Shown one piece after another: positions 25,800 through 34,534 of a stretch of 64,000 nucleotides of DNA; within the stretch, counting starts at the first letter, position 1, and each line of letters begins with the position of its first letter. The position numbers and the translations under genes are program-made. Under the pieces are notes generated by a model. The model saw nothing but the letters and a program-made list of their open reading frames with translations. It was not told the DNA's origin and did no database searches. Origin of the DNA: DATHZQ01 sp035458525 (lineage in GTDB: Bacteria; Actinomycetota; Acidimicrobiia; Spongiisociales; UBA5794); contig DATHZQ010000019.1 of the NCBI GenBank assembly GCA_035458525.1, positions 1 through 64,000 of the forward strand. The letters are read 5' to 3'.

Positions 25800-27080
25800 A
25801 TGGCGTGGTACGACGTCCTCGTGGTTGGCGGCGGATTCGGCGGAGCGTTCGGTGCCCGTCGGCTGGAACAACTGCTCGCTGATCGTGCGGAGCGCATCCT
25901 GCTCGTGGCGCCGACGAACTTCATGCTGTTCTCGCCGCTGTTGCCCGAGGCTGCTTCCGGCACGCTGGAGCCGCGTCACGCGGTCATTCCATTGCGCGAG
26001 CTGCTGTCGCGCACGGAAGTGCTCGTCGGCGAGGTGGCCGGCCTCGATGCCGGTGCCAAAACGGCTGAGGTGCGCACCGCGGGTGGCGAAGTACGCCACA
26101 TCGAGTTCGGGCGAGCGCTGCTGGCCCCGGGATCGGTGCCGTCGGTGTTCCCGATCCCCGGGCTCACCGAACACGCAGTCGGCTTCAAGACGCTCGCCGA
26201 CGCCATCTGGCTGCGGAACCGCGTGCTCCATCAGCTCGACGTTGCCGAGGGTGCCACGGACCGCGACACGCGCAGGCGGCAGCTGACGTTCACGTTCATC
26301 GGCGGCGGCTACGCCGGGGTGGAAGCCTTGGCCGAGCTGGAGTCGATGGCGCGGGATGCGGTACGACGCTATCCATCGATCGTGATCGAGGATTTCCGGT
26401 GGGTGCTGGTCGAGGCCCAAGACTCGCTGCTACCAGGCCTCCACCCAAAGCTGGCTTCGTTCACCGAGAAGGTGTTGCGCAAGCGAGGGATCGAGATCCA
26501 CCTTCAAACTCGGTTGGAGAGCTGTGAAGACAGGATCGTCACGCTCAGCGGGGCCCAGGTCGCTCCGTACCGTTCAGAGACGATCGTGTGGACCGCAGGG
26601 CAGCGACCTTCACCGACCGTGGCCGGATGGGGCCTCCCGGTGGACGACCGGGGCTTCGTTCCGGTGGACCGCGGGATGCGGGTGCGCGGGCTCGACGGCT
26701 TCTTCGCAGTCGGTGACGCCGCCGCCGTGCCCGACCCAGGCGGCGGCACGTCTCCCAACACCGCGCAACATGCACTCAGGCAGGCCTGGGTGGCTGCGGC
26801 CAACGTTGCAGCATCGCTTGGGGCCGGTGCGGAGCAGACCTTCGACTACCGAACGCGTGGTCTCGCCGTGACACTCGGAAAGTGGCAGGGAACCGCTCAG
26901 GTCAAACGTTTCACGTTCACGGGACCGCTGGCGTGGTGGATGGGCCGTTCCTACCACCTGCTGATGATGCCGGGCCTGGCTCGCAAATCGCGCGTCGTCA
27001 GTGACTGGACCATGGGACTCTTGTTTCCCCGCGACGTCTCCCAGCTCGGGTCGCTCGGTTCCCCCAGCCCACTCGGCTAG
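25800..27080 (+). CDS. NAD(P)/FAD-dependent oxidoreductase, type II NADH dehydrogenase-like
   Basis: A 426-residue two-dinucleotide-binding flavoprotein. FAD loop VVGGGFGGAFGARRLEQ is at residues 7-23, the NAD loop FIGGGYAGVEALAELE at about 165-180, and the FAD-binding FFAVGDAAAVPDP near 305. The C-terminal part has a hydrophobic WWMGRSYHLLMMPG stretch of the type used by NDH-2 for membrane attachment. Expected to transfer electrons from NADH to quinone without proton pumping. Divergent from gcvP; its last four bases overlap the convergent thioesterase gene. Confidence 0.87.
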   Translation: MAWYDVLVVGGGFGGAFGARRLEQLLADRAERILLVAPTNFMLFSPLLPEAASGTLEPRHAVIPLRELLSRTEVLVGEVAGLDAGAKTAEVRTAGGEVRHIEFGRALLAPGSVPSVFPIPGLTEHAVGFKTLADAIWLRNRVLHQLDVAEGATDRDTRRRQLTFTFIGGGYAGVEALAELESMARDAVRRYPSIVIEDFRWVLVEAQDSLLPGLHPKLASFTEKVLRKRGIEIHLQTRLESCEDRIVTLSGAQVAPYRSETIVWTAGQRPSPTVAGWGLPVDDRGFVPVDRGMRVRGLDGFFAVGDAAAVPDPGGGTSPNTAQHALRQAWVAAANVAASLGAGAEQTFDYRTRGLAVTLGKWQGTAQVKRFTFTGPLAWWMGRSYHLLMMPGLARKSRVVSDWTMGLLFPRDVSQLGSLGSPSPLG

Positions 27081-27505
27081 TCGGCGGGCGGTTCGCCCTG
27101 CAAGCGCTCGATGGCGTCGATGAAGAATTGCGGCACCGGCTTTTTCTGGAACGTCTCATGGTCCACGAGCACGTAGATCTCGTGGCCACGCACCACCGGG
27201 GCTCGCGTCGTTTCGTTCCAGGCCTCGAGCACGAACCGCACCGATGTCGTGCCGATCCGATCGACACGCACCCCGACAGCCAGCTCGTCGCCGATGCGGC
27301 CCGGCGTGAGGAAATCGACCTCGGCGTGCGCCACGAGCACTTCATGGCCGGTCCGATGCAGCTCGTGACCCGGATAGCCCAGCGCCTCGAAATAGTCGGC
27401 GATCGCGTCGTCGAAATAGGCGAGGTAGTTGGCGTTGAAGACGATGCCTTGGGCATCGCTGTCGCTGTAGCGAACCTTGCGGCGGTAGATGACGGGCCAG
27501 TCCAT
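27077..27505 (-). CDS. Acyl-CoA thioesterase (4HBT/YbgC type)
   Basis: A 142-residue hot-dog-fold protein. The N-terminal motif RYSDSDAQGIVFNANYLAYF matches the catalytic D-x-x-G-hydrophobic pattern of the YbgC/FadM subgroup. Expected activity is hydrolysis of short- or medium-chain acyl-CoA. Overlaps the ndh-like gene by four bases at the 3' ends; the downstream anti-sigma gene is on the same strand. Confidence 0.88.
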   Translation of the reverse strand: MDWPVIYRRKVRYSDSDAQGIVFNANYLAYFDDAIADYFEALGYPGHELHRTGHEVLVAHAEVDFLTPGRIGDELAVGVRVDRIGTTSVRFVLEAWNETTRAPVVRGHEIYVLVDHETFQKKPVPQFFIDAIERLQGEPPAD

Positions 27506-27515
27506 CCCCTGGACC

Positions 27516-28988
27516 CTACTTGGAGGACTCCGCCACCCTCAGCTGCTCGAGCAGGAACATCAGATGACCCTGCCCCAAGTGCGTCCACACCACGACCTCG
27601 ACTTGCGAACCGGGCCTGTGGACGATCGCCTGAAGGGCATCGATCGTCTCTTCACCGGTCTCCGGGTCGAAGTAGAGGACGCGGTCCCGTGGCAGCGCGG
27701 CGTCGGCGAGACGCCCGCCGTACTCGGCGTAGCTCCCGTCCTCCCATTCGATGCGATACGGCAGCGGAACGCTCGTGGACAGATCCTCGGATAGTGGCTC
27801 CCATCCGATGCCGGCAACACCCCGGCCGCAGGCGGCGCACGGGAGGTTCTGGTTGTTGTGGCCCGGCTCGTTTGGCTTGTCCCATGCCACGCCGGAACCC
27901 CAGGTGCGCATCTTGGCTCCGTCCAGATCGTCCCCGAGGTCCGTGAGGACGAGCTGCGGTGTTGCGATGCCCAGCTCGTCCCACTTGCCCAAGAGCACCG
28001 GGTCGAGAAGTGATGCGTCGACTGCGTCTTCTCCCCAGGGCGGCGCCCCGTACGCCATCACGACCGGCCGGTCCGAGGCCGTTCGCAGGACGACGGGCGC
28101 TGCGTCCAGACCTTCGACGAGCCGCAGACTGTCGATCAACTCGAACAGGTGCCCCTCACCGAGATTGGACCACACCTCGTAACGGCAACCCTGGCCATCG
28201 ACGACGACCCGGGCAACCCGTTTGGAGGTGTAGGTGGCCCCCTCCTCGTCCCCTCCACCACCGATGGTGGCGAAGCTGCCGTCAGACCACGTGACCGCTG
28301 CGTTGCGATTCTCCCCCGTGCCCGGCCGGTGCAGGGAGCCGGTTCCGGCAACCCCGAACGCAGAGCGACCGCAATCGAGACAGTCCGAACCATCCGTATT
28401 CTGGCCAGCGCCTTCGTTGCGGTCCCACGCGATCCCCCAGCCGCCGGTGAACTCAGCCTCTCGAACCGTTGCGCCCTCTGCGAGCCGCTTCAAGTCCGTC
28501 GCTGCAGGAGCCAGCGCAGAGCACCAGCGCTGGTTCCCGGCGCGCTCCCAGGCCGCGGTCAGAACATCGGGCACCTGGGAGCCGAGCAGCCGCGGACCCG
28601 CCCATGGCGCCGAACGCGCAACTTGCGCCACGGTGGTCACCACCTCGCCGCTGAGCGAGTCGGCCTCCAGGTCCGCATTCAACGAGGTGTCGGGGGTGGC
28701 GACGGCGTCCGGATCGGCGGCGGGCCGGATAAGGATCGCCGTCGCACCCCCGAGAACGAGAACAACAGCAGCGGCGGCAGAGGCCACGACCCACGGCGAC
28801 ACAGCACGCGCCGCCGGTTGGGGGTGGCTCAGCTCGACGACCTCGCCCGAGCCGGAGGGGTCGCGAGGTCGCGGTGACGAGACGGTTCGGGCGAGCTCTT
28901 CTTCAACGGCGTCCCAAAATCCGGGCCGGTGCGGCGGCACCGGGAGACTCCGGAGTTCGGAGCGAGGTTTCCGATCACGCCACCTCAC
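27516..28988 (-). CDS. Putative anti-sigma factor with two CxxCGR repeat domains
   Basis: A 490-residue single-pass membrane protein starting GTG 28988, overlapping the ECF sigma gene by GTGA. Residues 1-65 are cytoplasmic and charged and lack the HxxxCxxC zinc motif of classical ZAS anti-sigma factors. A membrane helix spans about 66-87. The external part contains two copies of one domain: W-G-xAWD at about 184 and 363, CxxCGR at 203-208 and 384-389, a DGSxA strand, and a closing WxxLGxGHLxxLxxxLR at about 273-290 and at the C-terminus. The family of the repeat is unknown to me. It presumably binds the adjacent sigma factor and senses something outside the membrane. Confidence 0.82.
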   Translation of the reverse strand: MRWRDRKPRSELRSLPVPPHRPGFWDAVEEELARTVSSPRPRDPSGSGEVVELSHPQPAARAVSPWVVASAAAAVVLVLGGATAILIRPAADPDAVATPDTSLNADLEADSLSGEVVTTVAQVARSAPWAGPRLLGSQVPDVLTAAWERAGNQRWCSALAPAATDLKRLAEGATVREAEFTGGWGIAWDRNEGAGQNTDGSDCLDCGRSAFGVAGTGSLHRPGTGENRNAAVTWSDGSFATIGGGGDEEGATYTSKRVARVVVDGQGCRYEVWSNLGEGHLFELIDSLRLVEGLDAAPVVLRTASDRPVVMAYGAPPWGEDAVDASLLDPVLLGKWDELGIATPQLVLTDLGDDLDGAKMRTWGSGVAWDKPNEPGHNNQNLPCAACGRGVAGIGWEPLSEDLSTSVPLPYRIEWEDGSYAEYGGRLADAALPRDRVLYFDPETGEETIDALQAIVHRPGSQVEVVVWTHLGQGHLMFLLEQLRVAESSK

Positions 28989-29533
28989 AAGCCGTTCTCC
29001 CCGTCTTCGAGTCGGCGTCGCATCGCCCGGCGAGCCCGCGCCAAGCGAGACCGAACGGTCCCAATCGGCACGTCGAGGACTTCGGCTGCATCGCCGTAGT
29101 CGAAGCCCAGCGCATCGACCAGCACGAGCACCGAGCGATGCTCCACCGACAACCCGTCGAGCGCAGTGGCCACGTCGAGGCTCGCCACGATGCCCGACTC
29201 GACCGACGGATGCGCTGGCGCCATCTCCGGGTCGAACGAGGCGTGATCTCTGGTTCGCCGCAACGCATCGATCGACGAGTTGTGGACGATGCGATAGATC
29301 CAGGTGCCGAACCCGGCATCCCCCCGGAACGAAGGAAGCGCTCGATATGCCTTCACGTACGCCTCCTGCAGCGCATCATCCATGAGCGAGGCGTCCCGGA
29401 CTATCCGGAACGCCAGCGCTCGCAATCCGGGGTCGTGCCGCCGCAAGAGGTCGGCAAAAGCCCGGTGGTCCCCTCGGCGAGCCCGTGCCAGCAACTCGGC
29501 CTCGCTCATCGCGCCCAAGGTCGCGACCCCCAT
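28985..29533 (-). CDS. ECF-type RNA polymerase sigma factor
   Basis: A 182-residue sigma-70 family protein of the ECF group. Region 2 includes DDALQEAYVKAYRALPSFRG and FGTWIYRIVHNSSIDALRR; region 4 has DVPIGTVRSRLARARRAMRRRL. A later ATG at 29509 fits the family start better and would give a leader of about 30 nt from the putative autoregulated promoter. It is followed, with four-base overlap, by its presumed anti-sigma factor. Confidence 0.9.
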   Translation of the reverse strand: MGVATLGAMSEAELLARARRGDHRAFADLLRRHDPGLRALAFRIVRDASLMDDALQEAYVKAYRALPSFRGDAGFGTWIYRIVHNSSIDALRRTRDHASFDPEMAPAHPSVESGIVASLDVATALDGLSVEHRSVLVLVDALGFDYGDAAEVLDVPIGTVRSRLARARRAMRRRLEDGENGL

Positions 29534-29545
29534 CTCGTACTGTTC

Positions 29546-29571
29546 GACGCAGTCACCGGCCGATCCGTTCC
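29546..29571 (-). promoter_or_regulatory. Possible ECF-type autoregulated promoter
   Basis: On the minus strand GGAAC (29571-29567) is followed, after 17 bases, by CGTC (29549-29546). The pair has the general look of ECF sigma -35 and -10 elements and lies just before the sigma gene. If used, transcription would start near 29538. Confidence 0.4.
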
Positions 29572-29658
29572 ATCGGTTGTGAAGGGATGAGGGTGGAGAC
29601 CCCGCGCCCGCTCGTCAAGCCTGCTCTACGGAAGCGGGGTCCGGCCTAGGCTGACGAC

Positions 29659-30648
29659 GTGTTGCATTTCGACCGCCTCACGACGGACCACAACGTCCGA
29701 AGCGACATTGCCGAGACGTTCGAACGAGAGTGGAAGTCGCTGCGACGGCCGGGTTCACACTTCTCTTCGCACGAGAAGATCCAGGTGTGCGAACGGGCCC
29801 GCCGCACCCGAGCCGGCGATTCCACGGAGGACGGACTCGCCGACGTGACGCGGCGCGTCGTCGACACGATCGCCGCCCGACCTGCGACGATCCGCAAGCC
29901 GTGGGTCGAGGACGTCACGGCGAACCTGCCGATGCCGGGGTACGTCGAGTCGGTTTCGCTCGTGAGCCGGATCGCCGCCATCGACGCATTCCACGACGTG
30001 CTCGGCATCGCCCGTCCCGAACTGCCGGATGCCGGACCCGGCAACCCGACCGGGGAGTTCAATCCCGTGGCTGCACCGTCGAAGGCGTACGTGCCCATGA
30101 CGCGGGGCGCCAGCATCTGGTGGGCGCTGACCCTGGTCCCCGAGGCGTATGCGCGGATGGAGGACTTGCACTGCGTGCTCTACCTGTCCCCCGAGCAAAT
30201 GCAACAGCCGGGGTCGCCGCGGGCGCTGACTCGCCCCCAAATGGAGGTGCTCGCGTCGAGGACGTCGTTCCTCAACGAGTGCTTCTACTGAGCGGTCTCA
30301 CACACTGCCATGCTCCGTGAGAGCAGCCTCGCCGAAAACGCCCCACTCGACCTCAGCGCCCTCCGGGATCGCACCAAAGATCCGCTCGTTCCCGGAGGAG
30401 CCACGTTGCTTGCACTGGTCGACGCCGCGCTGCTCGGTACCGCTTCCGACCTCAATCGGGCCCGCAGCGCCATGGTGACCGAGCTCGGACACGATGCGCT
30501 CGTCGATGCCGCCGCCGTGTTCGCCACCTTTGCAATGATGAACCGCGTCGCCGAGGGAACAGGCATCCCGGTCGGCAAGGGGCGGCTCGCCAGCACGGCC
30601 GACCTCCGGGCGGAAGCCGGACTCGACGCCATCCGCCACGACGGGTAG
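29659..30648 (+). CDS. Candidate selenoprotein: AhpD/CMD-like peroxidase with in-frame UGA
   Basis: One frame of 330 codons from GTG 29659 to 30648, interrupted only by UGA at 30289-30291. The text around it is NECFY, UGA, AVSHTAMLRE, so the UGA occupies the second cysteine of the AhpD-type CxxCxxxH active site (Cys208, Sec211, His215). The part after UGA is typical of the family C-terminus (FATFAMMNRVAEGTGIPVG). An ordinary nonsense mutation would rarely fall exactly there. The first 110 residues look like a degenerate copy of the helical carboxymuconolactone decarboxylase fold. Function by family: peroxide or organic hydroperoxide reduction. If not recoded, the product would be two fragments. 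It is divergent from the ECF sigma gene; 13 bp separate it from the convergent glycosidase-like gene. Confidence 0.75.
30289..30327 (+). promoter_or_regulatory. SECIS-like hairpin after the in-frame UGA
   Basis: A stem TGCTC (30311-30315) with GAGCA (30321-30325) closes a five-base loop CGTGA, extended by two more pairs after a bulge (30307-30308 with 30326-30327). The loop starts 24 nt after UGA and has G in its second position, as in published bacterial SECIS rules. Structure only; no compensatory evidence is available from one sequence. Confidence 0.5.
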
Positions 30649-30661
30649 CCGCTCGCCGATT

Positions 30662-31842
30662 TCAGCGTTCCGTGACCGTGCCGGTGATCAGCCCGATACC
30701 GTGCCTGCCGGCCTGGATGGCGAAATACAGGTTGTACTCGCCCTCGACCTCGACACCGCCCATCCACAGCCATCCGTTCTCGAAGGTGAGCTCGACGGCC
30801 GGATTCGCTTCGAATCGCTCCCAGGTGAGGCCGTCGAGCTCGTTGCGTAGCCCAGCCAGTCCCAGTCGGCATGGGTCTGGGTGCGGTCCTTCCTCCATCC
30901 GGCGTAGAACATCTCGTAGCCGTCGTCGGTGGCGAACACGATCGGGCTGCCGACCGCGGCGTGGTCCCACAGTGCGTCATCGCCGTCCGCAGGCCCGAAG
31001 ATCGGGTCGTGCACCGCGAGTTGGTTTTCGATCGTCGCCGGGTCGTCGTGTGCGGTCCAACCGCCGGACCCGTCACCGATCAAGGCACCGATCTGCAGCG
31101 TGTAGTTCCTGATCCCGTCGTACAGGACGATGTCGGTGCCCGGCACGATCGCCTGCGGGACAATGCGAATCGCCCACGAATCCTGCGGGCTGGTGAAGAT
31201 CGGCTCAGGATCGATCGTCCACGGCCCCAGCGGGTCCGGTGCGGTGGCGTGCCAGATCCTGTTGCCCTGCGTCTTCCGATCCACCCACTCGCCGATGAAC
31301 ATCTCCCAGGTTCCATCCTCCAGCACCCGGGCGACACCCCGGCCCGCCTCGAGGTCGACGTCGTCGGGTGCCAGCCGGAGCACCGGACCGTCACCCACCT
31401 TGGTGAACGTGACGCCGTCCGGCGACGTGGCGTACCCGATTCCGATGCTGTCGGCTCCCCATCCGCTGTGGAACACGTGGAACACGCCGTCGTGCACCAT
31501 CACGTTCGGTGCGAAGGTCCACCTCGAATCCCAGTCGGCTGCGTCGCCGTCTGCGATCACGGGGTTCGCTTCACCGCGCAGGACCGCGAAGTCGAACACG
31601 AGCGGACCTTCGGGCGGCACGTAACTCGAAGTCGTCGTCGTCGACGCAGTCGTCGTCGTGGTCGCCGCAACGGTGGTCGTCGTTTCGACTCCGAGACTGG
31701 TCGTGGTGGCGACGGCCGCTACGGTCGTGCCGGCCGCAGACGTCGCGACCTCGGCCCCCAGTCCGTCCGCGTCCCCGTTGCCGCAGGCCGCACCCACGAC
31801 GACGAGCGCGGCCACGCCCACACACCATCTCCATCGCTGCAC
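30662..31842 (-). pseudogene. Glycosidase-like lipoprotein, frameshifted near its 3' end
   Basis: Starts GTG 31842 with GGGAG upstream. Lipobox VGAAC is followed by a Thr-rich linker of about 45 residues, then a five-bladed-propeller type protein with repeated IGYATSPDGVTFTKV, DGTWEMFIGEW and GYEMFYAGWR units, like GH43/GH32-clan or DUF1861-type exported proteins. Near 30840 the reading leaves the family: the blade LGYATSS should continue DGLTWERF, which occurs one base out of frame and runs on to a proper stop at 30662. Restoring one base would give about 393 residues. Either a real frameshift or a sequence error. Confidence 0.75.
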
Positions 31843-31944
31843 TTCCGATGAACTCCCGTCGGCACTCACCTTGTCAGACCACACGGACGCACTAGCAGGC
31901 GACGGTCTTTTGACCTGGAGGATCCGAGCTTCGAACCTGGGAGG

Positions 31945-32634
31945 GTGAAGACGATCGGACTTCTCGGCGGGATGAGTTGGGAGTCGTCGATCGAGTACGA
32001 GCGCATCCTCAACGAGGAGGTGCGACATCGGCTCGGCGGCGTGCACTCGGCGGACCTGATCCTGCGATCGTACGACTTCGCCGAAATCGAGGCGATGCAG
32101 CAGACCGGCGACTGGGAGGCGGCCGGAAGGCGCTTGGCCGCCGATGCATTGCAGCTCGAGCGCGCCGGCGCCGACCTCGTGGTGCTGTGCACCAACACCA
32201 TGCACGAGGTCGCCGAGGCAATCGAAACGGCACTCTCGGTGCCGCTCCTTCACATCGCCGATCCGACCGCCGACGCGGTGCTGGCCGCCGGACTCCGCAA
32301 GGTGGCGCTGCTTGGTACGCGCTACACGATGGAGCGGGACTTCTACGCGGCGCGGCTGGCAAAACGGGGACTTGAAATCGTGATCCCGCAAGAGCCGGAC
32401 CGCACGATGATCCACGAGGTGATCTTCGACGAGCTCGTCCAGGGCGTGATCGCCCCGGCGTCCCAACGTGCCTACGTCGATGCGATCGAGCGACTGGTGG
32501 AGGGCGGAGCCGAGGGCGTCATCGCAGGCTGTACGGAGATCGAGCTGCTCGTTGGGCCGGAAGACGTCGACGTGCCGTATTTCCCCACCACCCGGCTGCA
32601 TGCGCTCGCCGCCGTCGACTTTGCGCTGCAATGA
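31945..32634 (+). CDS. Aspartate/glutamate racemase family protein
   Basis: A 229-residue protein starting GTG 31945 after GGGAGG. N-terminal IGLLGGMSWESS, first catalytic Cys in VLCTNTMH and second in AGCTEIELLV place it in the YgeA-like broad-specificity amino-acid racemase group. Works without PLP by two-cysteine proton transfer. Overlaps the following aminotransferase frame by ATGA, suggesting a shared amino-acid or D-amino-acid pathway. Confidence 0.9.
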   Translation: MKTIGLLGGMSWESSIEYERILNEEVRHRLGGVHSADLILRSYDFAEIEAMQQTGDWEAAGRRLAADALQLERAGADLVVLCTNTMHEVAEAIETALSVPLLHIADPTADAVLAAGLRKVALLGTRYTMERDFYAARLAKRGLEIVIPQEPDRTMIHEVIFDELVQGVIAPASQRAYVDAIERLVEGGAEGVIAGCTEIELLVGPEDVDVPYFPTTRLHALAAVDFALQ

Positions 32635-32672
32635 ACGATTGGGGCACCCCGGCGCCGCTTTACCATGCCCGT

Positions 32673-33917
32673 ATGAGCTCCTTCTGGCATCCCTTTGCGA
32701 ACATGGCGTCGGTCTCCGGCAGCGAGGTCGTCATCGAGCGCGGCGAGGGCGTCTACGTCTACGACGCCGAGGGCAAGCGGTACCTCGATGGCACGGCCAG
32801 CCTCTGGTACGCCAACGTCGGGTACGGCCGCAGCGAGATCGGCCAAGCCATGGCGGAGCAATCGGCCAAGCTTGCGGCGTTTCACACGTTCGGTGATTTC
32901 AGCAACCGTCCGGCGATGGAGCTCGCCGATCGCATCGCCGGAATCGCTCCCATCCCCGAAAGCAAGGTGTTCTTCACCTCAGGAGGGTCGGACTCGGTTG
33001 ATACCGCCGCCAAACTCGCCCGACGCTATTTCGCCGAGATCGGACAGCCGCAGCGCACGGTCTTCATCATCCGGGAGTGGGCCTATCACGGCATGCATGC
33101 CTACGGAACCAGCCTCGCCGGCATGCAGCCCAACCTCGAAGGCCACGGACCCATGGTGGAAGACGTGGTTCGGGTGCCGTTCGACTCGGTCGACTATCTC
33201 ATGGATACGATCGAACTCGTCGGCGCCGACCGGATCGCCGGCCTCTATTGCGAGCCCGTCATCGGAGCCGGCGGGGTGCGCCCTGCACCCGAGGGCTATC
33301 TCAAACAAGCCCGGCGGGTGATGGACGACACCGGCGGGTTGTTCATCGCCGACGAGGTCATCACCGGCTTCGGGCGCGTGGGCGACTGGTTCGCCTCATC
33401 GCGGTTCAGCCTGGAACCGGACCTCGTGACCTTCGCCAAGGGGGTCACCTCCGGCTACGCACCGTTGGGTGGCGTGCTCGTGAGCCCGAAGGTCGCCGAG
33501 CCGTTCTGGTCCGGAGAAGGCGCCATGTGGCGTCACGGGTACACGTATTCCGGGCACCCTGTGGCATGTGTCGCGGCGCAGGCGAATCTGGACATCATGG
33601 AGACAGAGGGTCTGCTGCCGAGGGCGCTCGAGCTCGAGACGGAGCTGATGGAGGCGCTCGAGCCGCTCAACGAACATCCCGCGGTTGGCTACCTGAGGGG
33701 TGGCGTCGGCGTGATGGCTGCCGTGCAACTCGCCGATGGCGTGCTGGCCGAGGATCCGAATGCCGCCGCCCGCGCCGCGTCCGCGGCGCGCGCCGCCGGG
33801 GTGATCACTCGAGCCATTGCCGGCGGTGGCCTGCAGGCGTCACCCCCACTGACGATCACGCGCGATCAGCTCGACGAGATGGTCGCAGGGTTGCGCACCG
33901 GTCTCGACGCCGTCTGA
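32673..33917 (+). CDS. Class III PLP-dependent aminotransferase
   Basis: A 414-residue aminotransferase from ATG 32673; ATG 32631, overlapping the racemase stop, is the alternative. Motifs are FWHPFANM at the N-terminus, FTSGGSDSVDTAAKLAR for phosphate binding, GLFIADEVITGFGRVG with the PLP-contacting Asp, and VTFAKGVTSGYAPLGGVLV with the Schiff-base Lys. Closest in pattern to omega-amino acid:pyruvate transaminases. It is coupled to an amino-acid racemase gene. Terminator-like hairpin at 33976-33993. Confidence 0.92.
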   Translation: MSSFWHPFANMASVSGSEVVIERGEGVYVYDAEGKRYLDGTASLWYANVGYGRSEIGQAMAEQSAKLAAFHTFGDFSNRPAMELADRIAGIAPIPESKVFFTSGGSDSVDTAAKLARRYFAEIGQPQRTVFIIREWAYHGMHAYGTSLAGMQPNLEGHGPMVEDVVRVPFDSVDYLMDTIELVGADRIAGLYCEPVIGAGGVRPAPEGYLKQARRVMDDTGGLFIADEVITGFGRVGDWFASSRFSLEPDLVTFAKGVTSGYAPLGGVLVSPKVAEPFWSGEGAMWRHGYTYSGHPVACVAAQANLDIMETEGLLPRALELETELMEALEPLNEHPAVGYLRGGVGVMAAVQLADGVLAEDPNAAARAASAARAAGVITRAIAGGGLQASPPLTITRDQLDEMVAGLRTGLDAV

Positions 33918-33975
33918 CCCGGATTCGGCCCAGCACCATTGCGGATCGCCCACCGGGGCGCCTACCACGCTGAGA

Positions 33976-33993
33976 GCGGTTCCGAGGAACCGC
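33976..33993 (+). terminator. Short hairpin after the aminotransferase
   Basis: GCGGTTCC (33976-33983) and GGAACCGC (33986-33993) form a perfect inverted repeat. No strong T-run follows. Plausible end of the racemase-aminotransferase operon. Confidence 0.45.
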
Positions 33994-34020
33994 ACCCCAG
34001 TGTGCGATCCGGCTTGGTTG

Positions 34021-34368
34021 CTAGAGAATCGTCCGGGAGTTCGGGCCGTTGCCTGCGCAGTTGCGCATCCCGACTTCTTCACCTCGCGGCACCTTGCATT
34101 GCGCCGGTGCCCAACGGGTACAGACCCGTGTGCTGCCGTCACGCGAACGCGTGCAGACGAGCTTCCATTCAGGATGCTGCCGACCGAGTTCTGCCGAAGC
34201 CACCGAGGCCAGACCGTTGCCGTCGACCAGCACGGTGTCTGCGCTAGCGAGCCCTGCGTCAGCAGGACCAGCAGCGAGCGCCGTGCCGGGCAATAAGACG
34301 AACGCCAATGCCATGGTCGCAAGCAGAATCCCGACCCTGCGGCCGGTAACTCCGTCCGATCCCACCAC
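34021..34368 (-). CDS. Small secreted Cys-containing protein
   Basis: About 115 residues from GTG 34368 (or 34365), preceded by GGAGGGGA. An N-terminal Sec signal (GILLATMALAFVLLPGTALA) precedes a short exported domain with four cysteines (VCTRSRDGSTRVCTRW, AQCKVPRGEE, RNCAGN), which suggests two disulfides. No homology recognised. Same strand as, and downstream of, the secreted protein at 34535. Confidence 0.65.
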   Translation of the reverse strand: MVGSDGVTGRRVGILLATMALAFVLLPGTALAAGPADAGLASADTVLVDGNGLASVASAELGRQHPEWKLVCTRSRDGSTRVCTRWAPAQCKVPRGEEVGMRNCAGNGPNSRTIL

Positions 34369-34479
34369 TCTCTCCCCTCCTTCAGTAGGCCCCCACTTGA
34401 CCCCTGTTGGTCTGGAACCTACCGGTGCTGCGGGGTGCGAGAAATGGGGCGCTCGGCCTATCACGATCCCGGACGCGAT

Positions 34480-34507
34480 GAGGGCCGGGTGTCGCCACCC
34501 GGCCCTC
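34480..34507 (-). terminator. Strong hairpin after a secreted-protein gene
   Basis: Perfect 12-bp stem, 34480-34491 with 34496-34507, loop TCGC. It lies 28 bases downstream of the stop of the minus-strand gene at 34535-35338. A T-run is absent, as in many actinobacterial terminators. Confidence 0.65.
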
Positions 34508-34534
34508 GATGCGCCTCGAATGCGTTTCCAGCCG

